Below, piece after piece: positions 1-9,443 of a stretch of DNA of 64,000 nucleotides. The stretch is from NCBI RefSeq assembly GCF_004361695.1, contig NZ_SNVW01000003.1:124001-188000 (forward strand), in the 5' to 3' direction. Below the pieces are notes generated by a model, which was given only the letters and a program-made list of their open reading frames with translations, was not told the DNA's origin and made no database searches. A program made the translations under genes and the position numbers. Position 1 is the first letter of the stretch; every line of letters starts with the position of its first letter. This stretch comes from Curtobacterium flaccumfaciens. GTDB lineage: Bacteria > Actinomycetota > Actinomycetes > Actinomycetales > Microbacteriaceae.

Positions 1-1680
1 CGCGAGCGTCACCGTCGACGGACGGTGCGCCACGATGAGCGACGTGGTCTCGGCGAGGACGCGGCGGAGGCCCGCCTCGACCCGCGCCTCGGTGTCGACG
101 TCGAGCGCCGACAGCGGGTCGTCGAGGACGAGCACCGACGGCCGGGCCGCGATCGCACGGGCGAGTGCGAGCCGCTGCCGCTGCCCACCGGACAGGGACA
201 GTCCCTCTTCACCGACGCGCGTGTCGACGCCGTCGGGCAGGTCGTCCACGAACGACGCCTGCGCGATGTCGAGCGCCTCGCGCATCAGTGCGTCCGCTTC
301 GGCACCGGTGACGTCCGGACGGCCGAGCAGCACGTTCTCGCGCACCGTCGTCGAGAACAGGGTGGCGTCCTCGAACGCGACGCCGACGTGGCGCCGCAGT
401 TCCTCGCGGGTGAGGTCACGGATGTCGACGCCGTCGATCGTGACCGATCCACCGGTCACGTCGTACAGCCGCGGCACCAGCGACAGCAACGTGGTCTTGC
501 CGCAGCCGGTGAGCCCGACGAGCGCCATGGTCTCACCAGGCTCCAGCCGCAGCTCGACCCCGTTGATGAGGTCCGGGTACTGCGGCGCGGAGTCCTGGTA
601 CCGGAAGTGCACCGCGTTGAACGACAGCGCACCGTGCGGCTCGGCGATCGTCTTCGGGTGTTCCGGGTCCGTGATCGTGTTCTCGGAGTCCATGACCTCG
701 AAGAACCGGTCGACCGCCGTACGGGTGTCGAACGTCATCGAGAGCAGGAAGCCGATCGACTCGATCGGGAACCGCAGCACCGTCGCGGTCGCGAAGAACG
801 CGAACAGCTGCCCCACGGAGAGCTGCCCCTGCGACGCCAGGTAGATGCCGGCGAGCAGGCAGAGCGCGAACGCGACGTCCGGCACGAGCAGCAGCCACAG
901 CCAGATGCTCGCGATGGCCTTCGCCTTCTTGATCTCGGTGCCGCGGAGCGCCTCGGCCTGCTCGCTGAACTCCTCGAGCTTGTGGCCGCCGCGACCGAAC
1001 GCCTTGAGCACGCGGATGCCGTGCACCGACTGCTCGACGCTCGTCGCCAGGTCACCCACCTGGTCCTGGCTGCGGCGCGCGACGACGGAGTACCGGCGTT
1101 CGAACAGCAGCCCGTTGATCCAGAGCGGGATCGACGCGATGAGGAAGACCAGGCCGAGCAGCCACCCGAAGGTGAACAGCACGACGAAGCCGACCACGAT
1201 CGTCACGATGTTGACGACGAGCAGCACGACGCCGAACGCCAGCCAGCGGCGGATGAGCGACAGGTCGGAGACCGACCGGGACAGCAGCTGCCCGGACTCC
1301 CAGCGGTCGTGGAACGCGACCGGCAGGTCCTGCAGCTTCGCGTAGAGCGCGTTCCGCATGCTCGTCTCGATGCGGGTCGACGGGCGCATCACCATGCGAC
1401 GGCGCGAGGCGATGAAGAACGCCTCGAGGATGCCGAGGGCGAGCACGCCGAGGCCGGCCGGCCAGATCTGTGCGGAGTCCTTCGAGGACAGCGGGCCGTC
1501 GACGAGCCACTGCAGGACGTAGGGGATCGCGAGCGCGACGAGGGAGGCTCCCATCGCCGCGGCCATGCCGGCGATGAGGCGGCCCCGGTAGGGCTTCACG
1601 TAGGGGTAGATCCGCGCGATCGCGCGGAATGTCGATGGGCGGTCGGTGGACGGGCGCGCCTGGTCTGGCGTCTTGGACAT
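1..1680 (-). CDS. ABC exporter half-transporter (permease-ATPase fusion), 3' end outside window
   Basis: The reading frame starts at an ATG at 1680, preceded by a GAGGA ribosome-binding site, and runs open through position 1, so 560 codons are visible and the extreme C-terminus is missing. Residues about 25-320 form the six-helix type-1 exporter membrane domain. Residues about 355-560 are the nucleotide-binding domain, with Walker [10 protein letters not shown], signature [14 protein letters not shown], Walker [13 protein letters not shown] and switch His in IVAHRPST. Such half-transporters dimerise in the cytoplasmic membrane and export lipids, drugs or peptides; the substrate cannot be read from sequence. 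No partner half-transporter is visible, though one could lie beyond the window edge. The family call is secure and the substrate unknown. Confidence 0.93.
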   Translation of the reverse strand, partial: MSKTPDQARPSTDRPSTFRAIARIYPYVKPYRGRLIAGMAAAMGASLVALAIPYVLQWLVDGPLSSKDSAQIWPAGLGVLALGILEAFFIASRRRMVMRPSTRIETSMRNALYAKLQDLPVAFHDRWESGQLLSRSVSDLSLIRRWLAFGVVLLVVNIVTIVVGFVVLFTFGWLLGLVFLIASIPLWINGLLFERRYSVVARRSQDQVGDLATSVEQSVHGIRVLKAFGRGGHKLEEFSEQAEALRGTEIKKAKAIASIWLWLLLVPDVAFALCLLAGIYLASQGQLSVGQLFAFFATATVLRFPIESIGFLLSMTFDTRTAVDRFFEVMDSENTITDPEHPKTIAEPHGALSFNAVHFRYQDSAPQYPDLINGVELRLEPGETMALVGLTGCGKTTLLSLVPRLYDVTGGSVTIDGVDIRDLTREELRRHVGVAFEDATLFSTTVRENVLLGRPDVTGAEADALMREALDIAQASFVDDLPDGVDTRVGEEGLSLSGGQRQRLALARAIAARPSVLVLDDPLSALDVDTEARVEAGLRRVLAETTSLIVAHRPSTVTLA

Positions 1681-2001
1681 GCGGTTGCGTCCTCGTGCGT
1701 CGTGCCGGGGCCTCCCGGCCGGGAGCCGCTGTCGCGGCAGGTCCGGTCCGGAGGCTCGGTGTCCGTTGCGTGGTGGTCGTCGGCCGAGCAGGTCGGTCGC
1801 GACTCGGGCCGTGCGCACCCTGGTCGGGTGCGCTGCGGTCTCGTCGCGGTCGCCCGCCGCCGCTGGTCGAGCGGCGTCGGTTCGGTCGGAGTGCACCGGG
1901 AGACAGTCGTCCCCCGGGTTCAGGCGTGGGCTCGCGCGGGCCCGTGGTCGGTGTCGTCGGCTGAGCCGGCGATCACCGTCCGGTGGCTGTGGGAGACAGC
2001 C
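1681..2001. other. Intergenic stretch without a recognised gene
   Basis: About 320 bases between the ABC exporter start and a possible small ORF. Apart from the exporter's GAGGA ribosome-binding site next to its ATG, I see no convincing coding bias, hairpin or RNA gene here. Confidence 0.5.
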
Positions 2002-2187
2002 CTACGCGGACAGCGGTGCCGTGACGGCGGGCGCACCCCGGTACGGGTGCGGCGCGACGGCCGGCTCGGCGGAGCGGTCTCGTGTGACGAGCGCACCCCC
2101 GAACGGTCGTGCGTCGGGAGCGGTCCCCACGAGGGACACGACATCCGCACGGGCATCCGTCGCCACGATTCCGGTCGTCGTGTTCAT
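2002..2187 (-). CDS. Possible small hypothetical protein (61 aa)
   Basis: A 61-residue frame starting MNTTTGIVATD at an ATG that follows a good GGAGTG ribosome-binding site by about 5 nt. The sequence is Ala/Thr/Pro-rich, soluble in appearance, and has no recognisable domain. It lies in the same direction as the ABC exporter and downstream of a plausible promoter at 2292-2321, so it could be a leader cistron of that transcript. An in-frame start nine codons further upstream is possible. Real coding status is uncertain; the composition looks more protein-like than the other frames here. Confidence 0.35.
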   Translation of the reverse strand: MNTTTGIVATDARADVVSLVGTAPDARPFGGALVTRDRSAEPAVAPHPYRGAPAVTAPLSA

Positions 2188-2291
2188 CGTCACTCCAGTC
2201 GTCGTCTTCGTCACCGTTGTGTCCGCGGTGCCGCCGACCCGTGGTTGTGCAGTGGTGCGGGGCCGTCGGCGTGCCTGTCGCGGAGCCTTAC

Positions 2292-2321
2292 AGACTATTC
2301 TCAGTGACTCTCAGCGCGCAA
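2292..2321 (-). promoter_or_regulatory. Candidate promoter reading toward the ABC exporter
   Basis: On the minus strand, TTGCGC (2316-2321) and TAGTCT (2292-2297) are separated by 18 bases. The segment is clearly more AT-rich than its surroundings and sits just past the end of purH. It would produce a leader of about 100 nt before the small ORF at 2187. Confidence 0.45.
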
Positions 2322-2384
2322 TAGGGTGCCGGACATTCCCACATGCCGGAAGGGAGGTCCGAGCCGGTCGGCCCCGCAGCAGCG

Positions 2385-4016
2385 TCAGTGGAAGAAGTGC
2401 CGCTCGCCCGTGAAGTACATCGTCACGCCCGCTGCGGCCGCCGCGGCGATGACCTCCTCGTCGCGGACGCTGCCGCCCGGCTGCGCCACCGCACGGACCC
2501 CGGCGTCGAGGAGCACCTGCAGCCCGTCGGCGAACGGGAAGAAGGCGTCGGACGCTGCGACGCTGCCCGCGGCTCGGTCGCCGGCACGCGTCACCGCGAG
2601 GTGGCACGAGTCGACCCGGTTGACCTGGCCCATGCCGACCCCGACGCTGGCGCCCTGGTTCGCGAGCAGGATCGCGTTCGACTTGACCGCGCGGCTCGCC
2701 TTCCACGCGAAGGCCAGGTCGGCGAGGGTCTGGTCGTCCGCGGGCTCGCCGGCGACGAGGTTCCACGTCGACTGGTCGAACCCGGTGAAGCGGTCGGCGT
2801 CCTGCACGAGGAAGCCGCCGGAGATCTGCTTGACCTCGCGCGGGGCGAGGGCGAAGTCGGCCGGCAGCGTGAGGAGGCGGATGTTCTTCTTGCGGGACAG
2901 GATCTCGACGGCCTCGGGGTCGAACGCCGGCGCGACGACGACCTCGGTGAAGATGTCCTTCACGGTCTCCGCCATGCCGACCGTGACGGGGCGGTTCGCC
3001 GCGATCACGCCGCCGAACGCGGACAGCGGGTCGCAGGCGTGGGCGGCCGCGTGCGCCGAGGCGATCGGGTCGGCGGCGTCGGCCGACGCGATCGCGATGC
3101 CGCACGGGTTGGCGTGCTTGATGATCGCGACGGCAGGCTCGTCGAAGTCGTACGCGGCACGGACGGCGGCGTCGGCGTCGACGTAGTTGTTGTACGACAT
3201 CTCCTTGCCGTGCAGCTGCGTGGCCTGGGCGATCCCGGTGCCGCCCTCGCTCGTGTACAGCGCCGCGGCCTGGTGGGCGTTCTCGCCGTAGCGGAGCGTG
3301 CTGGACAGGTCGGCGGTGACGGCGAGGTGCTCGTCGAAGGACCCGGGCGTCTCGATGTCACGCACCGTCGTCGGCTCGGCGGCGGCGACCACGTCGCTGG
3401 CGAAGTACGACGCGACGGCGGTGTCGTACGCGGCGGTGTGGGCGAAGGCCTGCGCGGCGAGGCGCTTCCGGAGCTCGAGCGTGGTCCCGCCGGCACGGAC
3501 GGCCTCGACGACCTCGGCGTAGGAGGCGGGCGACACGACGATCGCCACGTTGGGGTGGTTCTTCGCTGACGCGCGGACCATCGCGGGGCCGCCGATGTCG
3601 ACGTTCTCGACCACGGTGGCGGTGTCGGCGCCCGAGGCCACCGTCTCGACGAACGGGTAGAGGTTGACGACCACGAGCTGGAACGGCTCGATGCCGAGCT
3701 CGCCGAGCTGCTGCTCGTGCGACTCGAGCCGGAGGTCGGCGAGGAGCCCGGCGTGCACCGACGGGTGCAGGGTCTTCACCCGGCCGTCGAGCGACTCCGG
3801 GAACCCCGTCACCGCGGCGACGTCGGTCACCGCGTAGCCGGCGTCGCGGATGGTCTGCGCCGTGGACCCGGTCGACACGATCTCGACACCGGACTCGGCG
3901 AGGGCCCCGGCGAGCTCGAGCAGCCCGGACTTGTCGCTCACCGAGATGAGCGCCCGCCGCACAGGGACGACGTCCCGGTCGCGGTACAGGCTGGGGTCGG
4001 CTGCGTGCACGCTCAT
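2385..4016 (-). CDS. purH: Bifunctional AICAR formyltransferase / IMP cyclohydrolase
   Basis: Catalyses the last two steps of de novo IMP synthesis in the cytoplasm, formylating AICAR and then closing the ring. The N-terminal MGS-like cyclohydrolase domain (about residues 15-160) carries [10 protein letters not shown] and the hallmark TGFPE...DGRVKTLHP. The C-terminal AICAR transformylase domain carries KHANPCGIA and SAFGGVIA, and the protein ends GERHFFH as family members do. At 543 aa it is close to the usual 520-530. The ATG at 4016 overlaps the purN stop (ATGA), so the two are translationally coupled in the order purN-purH. A frame extending upstream overlaps purN and is not the real start. 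Confidence 0.97.
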   Translation of the reverse strand: MSVHAADPSLYRDRDVVPVRRALISVSDKSGLLELAGALAESGVEIVSTGSTAQTIRDAGYAVTDVAAVTGFPESLDGRVKTLHPSVHAGLLADLRLESHEQQLGELGIEPFQLVVVNLYPFVETVASGADTATVVENVDIGGPAMVRASAKNHPNVAIVVSPASYAEVVEAVRAGGTTLELRKRLAAQAFAHTAAYDTAVASYFASDVVAAAEPTTVRDIETPGSFDEHLAVTADLSSTLRYGENAHQAAALYTSEGGTGIAQATQLHGKEMSYNNYVDADAAVRAAYDFDEPAVAIIKHANPCGIAIASADAADPIASAHAAAHACDPLSAFGGVIAANRPVTVGMAETVKDIFTEVVVAPAFDPEAVEILSRKKNIRLLTLPADFALAPREVKQISGGFLVQDADRFTGFDQSTWNLVAGEPADDQTLADLAFAWKASRAVKSNAILLANQGASVGVGMGQVNRVDSCHLAVTRAGDRAAGSVAASDAFFPFADGLQVLLDAGVRAVAQPGGSVRDEEVIAAAAAAGVTMYFTGERHFFH

Positions 4017-4606
4017 GCGCTCGGGGTGCCCTTCAGGTCGGTGGTGCCGTTGGCGATGTCGAGGATGGTCTGGATGAGCAGGCGTCGCTCGACCGGCTTG
4101 ATGCGGTCGTGCAGCGTCGACTCGGAGTCGCCCGGCAGCACCGGGACGCGCTCCTGCGCCAGGATCGGACCGCTGTCGACGCCGTCGTCGACCTTGATCA
4201 CGCTGGCGCCGGTCTCGGTCACCCCGGCCGCGAGGGCGTCCCGCACGCCGTGCGCGCCGGGGAACTCGGGCAGGTAGGCGGGGTGGGTGTTGATGATGCC
4301 GGGTGCGAACTCGGACACCACGGTGGGCGGCAGCAGGCGCATCAGGCCGGACAGCACGAGCAGGTCGGGCGTCCACGGGCGGATCTGCGCGGCCAGCTCA
4401 CGACCCCACTCCTCGCGCGAGTCGAACCGCGAGAACGGCACCGTGAACGTCGGGATCGAGTACTCCTCGCCCAGCTGGAGCCCCTCGGCGTCGCGGTCGG
4501 CACCGATGGCGACGACCCGGGCGGGGTACTCCGCGTCGAGGGTCGCCTCGAGCAGGGCCCGGAGGTTCGAGCCGGCACCGGAGATCAGGACGACCAGTTC
4601 GAGCAC
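4013..4606 (-). CDS. purN: Phosphoribosylglycinamide formyltransferase
   Basis: Transfers the formyl group of 10-formyl-tetrahydrofolate to GAR in purine synthesis. The 197-aa protein starts with a GTG and shows the Rossmann-like N-terminus [17 protein letters not shown]. The active site has [13 protein letters not shown] (Asn and His of the catalytic triad) and the Asp-bearing segment [11 protein letters not shown]. It is the first gene of a purN-purH pair with a 4-bp overlap. There is no Shine-Dalgarno sequence. A TAGGGT box ends 7 nt upstream of the GTG, which points to leaderless initiation. Confidence 0.96.
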   Translation of the reverse strand: MLELVVLISGAGSNLRALLEATLDAEYPARVVAIGADRDAEGLQLGEEYSIPTFTVPFSRFDSREEWGRELAAQIRPWTPDLLVLSGLMRLLPPTVVSEFAPGIINTHPAYLPEFPGAHGVRDALAAGVTETGASVIKVDDGVDSGPILAQERVPVLPGDSESTLHDRIKPVERRLLIQTILDIANGTTDLKGTPSA

Positions 4607-4613
4607 GGGACCA

Positions 4614-4619
4614 ACCCTA
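4614..4619 (-). promoter_or_regulatory. -10 box of purN, leaderless
   Basis: TAGGGT on the minus strand, ending 7 nt before the purN GTG (4606), which places transcription start at or next to the start codon. No good -35 is visible. Confidence 0.55.
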
Positions 4620-4660
4620 CCGGCCAGCTCGTCGTGCGACGTCGGTCGACGGGGCCTCGC

Positions 4661-4708
4661 GACCGGTCGCGGTCACCGGTCGCGCTCACCGGTCGCCGCA
4701 CCCGGTCG
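4661..4708. repeat. Short imperfect tandem CACCGGTCGC repeats
   Basis: Four to five degenerate copies of a 10-11 bp unit built on ACCGGTCGC between the DUF6350 stop and purN. They contain several small ACCGGT palindromes and no T-tract, so their role is unclear. Confidence 0.5.
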
Positions 4709-4711
4709 TCG

Positions 4712-6850
4712 CTACCGATCGTCCTTCGGTCGGCGCCACCACGGGAGTTCGTCCTCGGGGATCTGGTCGGTCGCGTCCCACCTCGGTCCGGACGCAGCGG
4801 CCCGGGGGCGCGCATCCGTCTCGGGAGCGTCCTCGTCGACGTCGTCGCGGCCCGCCACGAACTCCTCGGTGCTCCACGGGAACGCGGGCTGCGCCTCGGT
4901 GCCGGGCGCGGTCGGCACCGGCTCCGCGTCGGCGGGGCGGTGGTCGTCGCGTTCGGCGTCGGCGCCGGTGACGCGGTCGCGGAGCTCGCCGGCACGCTCG
5001 CGCACGCCGTCCGCCGCGCCGCGCAGTCGGTCGCGGATCGCGCCGACCCCTCCGGAACGTGTTGGGCGCGGAGCATCGGCGACGCGGTCCGCCGCCACGA
5101 CGTCGGTGCGTGCCCAGTCCGGCAGGGCGACGTCGGCATCGGGGTCCACGCCGGCATCGCGGTCCGATCCGGCACGCGCGTCAGGGTCCGTTCCGGCACG
5201 CGCATCGGCCGTCGGCCTGGAGGCGCGGCTCGGCACCTCCGGCACCTCCGGCTCCGCCACGGGGCCGGTCCCACGGCGGCCGGGTCCGGTCTCACGGTGG
5301 CCGGGTCCCGTCCCACTGCGGTCGGGTGCGGCCGGCCGGTCTCCGCCGCCCGCGAGGTCGGGATCGCCCGCGAGATCGCGATCCCCCGACGGGCCGTGCT
5401 CGTCGCCGATCGGTTCGGTCAGCTGGTCGTCGGTCGTCGACGTCGTCCGTCGCGCCGCCGGCTCGGTCGCGCCGTGGGTCTCCTCGACCACGAACCGGTG
5501 CGCGTTCGTCGTCCGACCGGCCTCGTCGAGTGCGGCGAGGAGCGACCCCTCGTGCTCGGCCACCCGGTCGACATCGGCCTCGGACCCGGACTCAGCCTCG
5601 TGCCAGCGCTCACGACCCCAGCCGCGCTCCGGCATCCGCACCAGGTCGCTCCCGGCCGCGAGCGCCACGACCGCCGGCACCCCGACCTCGAGCGCCGCGA
5701 AGGCACCGACCACGAGTGCGTGCGGGCCGACGTCGGCGAGCCGTCCGGGGCCGAACGAGCCGGAGGTCAGCCAGGCGACCAGCCCCGTGAGCACGCCGGC
5801 GACCAGGCCGGCGGCGACACCACCGAGCGCCCGGTGGAGTGCCGAGTTCGCCGTGCCGAGGGCCGCCACGAGCCGGGGCCGGAGGAGCCCGCCGGCGGCG
5901 AACCCGGCGACGACGGGCACGAGCACCCAGACCAGTCCGAACGTGTGGCCGGACGCCGGCAGCGCGCCGAACACGGGCAGGCCGGGGATCGGTCCGAGTG
6001 ACGTCGCGATCGGGGACACGCTCGACCCGGTGCCGATCGCGAACCCGGGCCCGATCAACCACGAGGTCGCCCAGCCGACGAAGTCCGGCAGGAACGCGAG
6101 CTGTCCGACCGTGAGCGCGATGCCGCCGACGACGCCGGCGTGCGACCGCTCGTACAGCGAGATGACCTCGGCGAACGAGGTGAAGAGCAGGAGCGCGACG
6201 ACGATCCCGGCCACGGCGACGACCGCCGCGGTGGCCGCGGTCCCCGCGCGGAGCCCGAACGCCGCCACCGCGCGCCACGACGCGGGGATCCGGTCGAGCT
6301 GGTCCAGCACCCGCTGCGTCAGGACGTCCGCGGGGAGGCCGCGACGACGACGGCACACCTCGGAGGTCACGAGCGCCGGGATCCCGAACCAGAGCGCCGG
6401 CAGGACGATCGCCTGCCAGATCGTCGGGTGCGTGGCAGCGGAGCGGGTCGACAGCGCGACCAGGAGCCCGAGGGCCGCGACGACCGCCGTGCCGACGAGC
6501 AGACCCGTCGTCCGGTGCTCGGTCTCGGCGAACCGTCGGCCGGCGCGGGCGGCGAGCCACGCGGTCACGATCGCGAAGCCCAGCGCCGCGAGGGTGACGT
6601 GGATCGGGTCGGCGGCGCCGCTCACCCCGGAGGACTTCGCCAGCGCGGCCCCGAGCAGGAACGACACGTCGACGCCGTGCCCGACGAGCCAGACGCTCCC
6701 CGTGGCCTTCCAGAAGACGTCCCAGTCGATCTGCAGGCCGTACTCGAAGCCCCAGAGCAGGGTCAGCGGGACGAGGGCGATCCCGAGGCCGACGCCGACC
6801 GTCACGACCGCCTCGATCGCGGCGAGCAGTGCGGTTCCCAGGCGGTTCAT
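4712..6850 (-). CDS. DUF6350 family polytopic membrane protein with charged C-terminal tail
   Basis: A 712-residue protein. About the first 410 residues contain roughly ten hydrophobic segments. The remaining about 300 residues are a hydrophilic, Pro/Asp/Arg-rich tail with internal short repeats (GTDPDARAGSDRDAG type) ending WWRRPKDDR. This family sits between sucCD and purNH in many Actinobacteria; its function is not established. The ATG at 6850 was chosen because the first helix starts directly after it and a TATCCT box lies exactly 7 nt upstream. The tail contains one copy of the dispersed CCTGGAGGCGCGG element (5216-5228), read here as S-R-A-S-R-P. Family call is good, role unknown. Confidence 0.85.
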   Translation of the reverse strand: MNRLGTALLAAIEAVVTVGVGLGIALVPLTLLWGFEYGLQIDWDVFWKATGSVWLVGHGVDVSFLLGAALAKSSGVSGAADPIHVTLAALGFAIVTAWLAARAGRRFAETEHRTTGLLVGTAVVAALGLLVALSTRSAATHPTIWQAIVLPALWFGIPALVTSEVCRRRRGLPADVLTQRVLDQLDRIPASWRAVAAFGLRAGTAATAAVVAVAGIVVALLLFTSFAEVISLYERSHAGVVGGIALTVGQLAFLPDFVGWATSWLIGPGFAIGTGSSVSPIATSLGPIPGLPVFGALPASGHTFGLVWVLVPVVAGFAAGGLLRPRLVAALGTANSALHRALGGVAAGLVAGVLTGLVAWLTSGSFGPGRLADVGPHALVVGAFAALEVGVPAVVALAAGSDLVRMPERGWGRERWHEAESGSEADVDRVAEHEGSLLAALDEAGRTTNAHRFVVEETHGATEPAARRTTSTTDDQLTEPIGDEHGPSGDRDLAGDPDLAGGGDRPAAPDRSGTGPGHRETGPGRRGTGPVAEPEVPEVPSRASRPTADARAGTDPDARAGSDRDAGVDPDADVALPDWARTDVVAADRVADAPRPTRSGGVGAIRDRLRGAADGVRERAGELRDRVTGADAERDDHRPADAEPVPTAPGTEAQPAFPWSTEEFVAGRDDVDEDAPETDARPRAAASGPRWDATDQIPEDELPWWRRPKDDR
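5216..5228. repeat. Dispersed CCTGGAGGCGCGG element inside DUF6350
   Basis: Single half-element of the bipartite palindrome family, in frame within the low-complexity tail of the membrane protein, where it encodes RASRP on the minus strand. Confidence 0.7.
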
Positions 6851-6857
6851 CGCAGCG

Positions 6858-6863
6858 AGGATA
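6858..6863 (-). promoter_or_regulatory. -10 box of the DUF6350 gene, leaderless
   Basis: TATCCT on the minus strand with 7 nt to the ATG at 6850 and no Shine-Dalgarno sequence. Confidence 0.55.
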
Positions 6864-6940
6864 CGGTGCGATCCACCGCGCGCGGCGTTGCCGCGCGGCT
6901 CCTGTGGAGAACGCGCGGACGGGCTCCCGTACCGTCCGAC

Positions 6941-6994
6941 CAACCGAAGGCACCGCGCGCCGTGCGTTTCCACGGCGCGGGCGCACTTCGGTTG
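6941..6994. terminator. Long imperfect hairpin downstream of sucD
   Basis: Outer arms CAACCGAAG and CTTCGGTTG pair perfectly. Inner GC-rich arms pair imperfectly around TTTC. The right end reads GGTTGTGCG, shared with the hairpins at 39260-39321 and 57127-57188. There is no T-tract; it probably stops the sucCD transcript. Confidence 0.55.
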
Positions 6995-6996
6995 TG

Positions 6997-7051
6997 CGCC
7001 CCGCCCGCCGCGCCCCGCCGCGCCGCGCGCCGCGCCGCGCCCCGCCGCCGG
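6997..7051. repeat. GC-only simple-sequence tract
   Basis: About 55 bases made only of G and C with CCGCGCC-type periodicity, sitting between the hairpin at 6941-6994 and the perfect palindrome at 7071-7102. Confidence 0.7.
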
Positions 7052-7070
7052 GACCGCGCCGGGAACGACG

Positions 7071-7102
7071 GGAGGCACGGTGCCAGCTGGCACCGTGCCT
7101 CC
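7071..7102. repeat. Perfect 32-bp palindrome
   Basis: Arms of 16 bp (GGAGGCACGGTGCCAG and its exact complement) meet with no spacer and are followed by AGTCC. It is a full-length relative of the dispersed CTGGAGGCGCGG family and nearly identical to 59781-59812. It lies 28 nt past the sucD stop and may also act as a terminator. Confidence 0.85.
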
Positions 7103-7130
7103 AGTCCGTCCCCGGTCGGGACGTGTGCCG

Positions 7131-8018
7131 TTACTTCGCGGCGACCACCTCGCGCAGCAGCGCGGCCGTCTCGGACGGCGTCTTGCCGACCTTGACGCCA
7201 GCCGCCTCGAGCGCCAGCTTCTTGGCCTCGGCCGTGCCCGCAGATCCGGACACGATCGCGCCGGCGTGCCCCATCGTCTTGCCCTCGGGGGCGGTGAAGC
7301 CCGCGACGTACCCGACGACCGGCTTCGTGACGTGCGCCTTGATGTAGTCGGCCGCACGCTCCTCCGCGTCGCCACCGATCTCACCGATCATCACGATGGC
7401 CTCGGTCTCGGGGTCGGCCTCGAACGCGGCGAGCGCGTCGATGTGCGTCGTCCCGATGACGGGGTCGCCGCCGATGCCGATGGCGGTCGAGAAGCCCAGG
7501 TCACGCAGCTCGTACATCATCTGGTAGGTCAGCGTGCCCGACTTCGAGACGAGGCCGATCGGGCCCTTGCCGGTGATCGACGCCGGGGTGATGCCCACGA
7601 GGGACTCACCGGGCGTGATGATGCCGGGGCAGTTCGGGCCGATGATGCGGGTCTTGCCGCCGAGCGCCTTCGCGTGCGCCCAGAACACCGCGGCGTCCTG
7701 CACCGGGATGCCCTCGGTGATCACGACGACGAGGGGGATCTCGGCGTCGATGGCCTCCATCACGGCGTCCTTCGCGAACGCCGGCGGGACGAAGACGATC
7801 GAGACGTCGGCACCGGTGGTGTCGATGGCCTCGCGCACCGAGCCGAAGACCGGCAGGGTGACGTCGTCGTGGGTGACGGTCGTGCCGGCCTTGCGCGCGT
7901 TCACGCCGCCGACGACCTGGGTGCCGGCCTTGAGCATCAGTGCGGTGTGCTTGGTGCCCTCGCCGCCGGTGATGCCCTGGACGATGACCTTGGAGTCCTT
8001 GTTGAGGAAGATCGACAT
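7131..8018 (-). CDS. sucD: Succinate-CoA ligase, alpha subunit
   Basis: The alpha subunit of the TCA-cycle enzyme that converts succinyl-CoA to succinate with NTP synthesis. It binds CoA and carries the phosphohistidine. The 295 residues show the CoA-binding Rossmann fold ([12 protein letters not shown] near residue 12), the IIGPNCPGI loop and the active-site histidine segment [14 protein letters not shown]. It follows sucC by 14 nt in the same operon. A hairpin and a perfect palindrome lie just downstream and probably end the transcript. Confidence 0.97.
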   Translation of the reverse strand: MSIFLNKDSKVIVQGITGGEGTKHTALMLKAGTQVVGGVNARKAGTTVTHDDVTLPVFGSVREAIDTTGADVSIVFVPPAFAKDAVMEAIDAEIPLVVVITEGIPVQDAAVFWAHAKALGGKTRIIGPNCPGIITPGESLVGITPASITGKGPIGLVSKSGTLTYQMMYELRDLGFSTAIGIGGDPVIGTTHIDALAAFEADPETEAIVMIGEIGGDAEERAADYIKAHVTKPVVGYVAGFTAPEGKTMGHAGAIVSGSAGTAEAKKLALEAAGVKVGKTPSETAALLREVVAAK

Positions 8019-8032
8019 GTTGCTTCCGCTCC

Positions 8033-9199
8033 TTACGCCGCTGCGGCGAGCTCGGCGGCCTTCTCGGCCGCATCGTCCATGGTCGCAACGACGGTGACGA
8101 GCGGGTGTGCCGCCTCCGCCAGGATCGCGCGACCCTCTTCCACCTTGTTGCCGTCGAGGCGCACGACGAGCGGCTTGGTGGCCGCGTCGCCGAGGATCCC
8201 GAGGGCGGCGACGATGCCGTTCGCGACGGCGTCGCAGGCGGTGATGCCGCCGAAGACGTTCACGAAGACGCTCTTCACCTGCGGGTCGCCGAGGATGACG
8301 TCGAGGCCGTTGGCCATGACCTCCGCCGACGCGCCGCCGCCGATGTCGAGGAAGTTCGCGGGCTTCACGCCGCCGTGTCGCTCACCGGCGTAGGCGACGA
8401 CGTCGAGCGTCGACATCACGAGACCGGCACCGTTGCCGATGACCCCGATCTCGCCGTCGAGCTTCACGTAGTTGAGGCCGTGTGCCTTCGCCTTGGCCTC
8501 GAGCGGGTCCTCGCTCGCGGTGTCTTCGAGCTGCTTGTGTCCCTCGTGGCGGAAGTCGGCGTTCTCGTCGAGCGAGACCTTGCCGTCGAGCGCGAGGATC
8601 CGTCCGTCGCCCGTGCGGACGAGCGGGTTGACCTCGACGAGGGTGGCGTCCTCGCCGGCGTAGACGTCGTAGAGCTTCACGAAGACGTCGGCGACGGCGT
8701 CCTGCAGCTCGGACGGGAAGTTCGCCTGGGCCGCGATGTCGAGCGCGGCCTCCTTGTTGATGCCGAGGAGGGGGTTCACCTCGACACGGGCGAGCGCTTC
8801 GGGCTTCTCGACCGCGAGCTGCTCGATCTCCATGCCGCCCTCGACGCTGGTGAGCGAGAGGTAGGAGCGGTTCGCCCGGTCGAGCAGCACCGAGAAGTAG
8901 AACTCCTCGGCGATGTCGGCGCCCTGGGCGACCATGACGCGCTTGACCGTGTGGCCCTTGATGTCGAGGCCGAGGATCGCCTGCGCGTGCTCGAACGCCT
9001 CGTCGGGGGTCTTCGCGACCTTGACGCCGCCGGCCTTGCCGCGACCGCCGACCTTCACCTGCGCCTTGACGACGACGACGCCACCGATCTTCTCGGCGGC
9101 GGCCCGTGCTTCTTCCGGGGTGTCGGCGATGATGCCCTGGAGGACGGGGACGCCGTAGGACTCGAAGAGGTCCCTGGCCTGGTACTCGAAAAGATCCAC
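8033..9199 (-). CDS. sucC: Succinate-CoA ligase, beta subunit
   Basis: The beta subunit has an N-terminal ATP-grasp domain and a C-terminal ligase domain ([17 protein letters not shown]). Its length of 388 aa equals the usual bacterial size when the GTG at 9199 ([13 protein letters not shown]) is used. That start follows the purine-rich GGGAAGAAG by a normal spacing. A longer frame extends upstream but has no family similarity. It is the first gene of sucC-sucD, divergent from recQ. A TAGGCT box at 9300-9305 is a plausible -10 and would give a leader of about 90 nt. Confidence 0.96.
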   Translation of the reverse strand: MDLFEYQARDLFESYGVPVLQGIIADTPEEARAAAEKIGGVVVVKAQVKVGGRGKAGGVKVAKTPDEAFEHAQAILGLDIKGHTVKRVMVAQGADIAEEFYFSVLLDRANRSYLSLTSVEGGMEIEQLAVEKPEALARVEVNPLLGINKEAALDIAAQANFPSELQDAVADVFVKLYDVYAGEDATLVEVNPLVRTGDGRILALDGKVSLDENADFRHEGHKQLEDTASEDPLEAKAKAHGLNYVKLDGEIGVIGNGAGLVMSTLDVVAYAGERHGGVKPANFLDIGGGASAEVMANGLDVILGDPQVKSVFVNVFGGITACDAVANGIVAALGILGDAATKPLVVRLDGNKVEEGRAILAEAAHPLVTVVATMDDAAEKAAELAAAA

Positions 9200-9299
9200 G
9201 CTGTTCTTCTTCCCGCACGGTTCGTGCGATCGGCATCGGTTTCCCGGTCGCGCACTCACCATCGAGGGTCGCTCGATGTCGAGACAACGGCCGGACCCG

Positions 9300-9305
9300 A
9301 GCCTA
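9300..9305 (-). promoter_or_regulatory. Candidate -10 box of sucCD
   Basis: TAGGCT on the minus strand in the sucC-recQ divergent region, about 100 nt before the sucC start. The -35 is weak. Confidence 0.45.
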
Positions 9306-9352
9306 GCGCTGGTCGGTGGACGTCCGGTGCGCGGACGGTCGGGTCCGGTGTC

Positions 9353-9367
9353 GGACTGGAGGCGCGG
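9353..9367. repeat. Dispersed GGACTGGAGGCGCGG half-element
   Basis: Single half of the bipartite palindrome family in the sucC-recQ intergenic region. It has the AGTCC-type end otherwise seen at the right side of complete copies. Confidence 0.7.
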
Positions 9368-9443
9368 GTCGCGTCCGGTGGGCATCAGCCGCCGCGCGCG
9401 CCGCCGGGTCCGACCCCCAGCGTCCGTTCGGCAGAGTGGATCG

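Noticed and set aside
1681..2384. Additional plus-strand gene upstream of purH
   Set aside because: Plus-strand frames here are Arg/Ser-rich, without ribosome-binding sites or recognisable domains.
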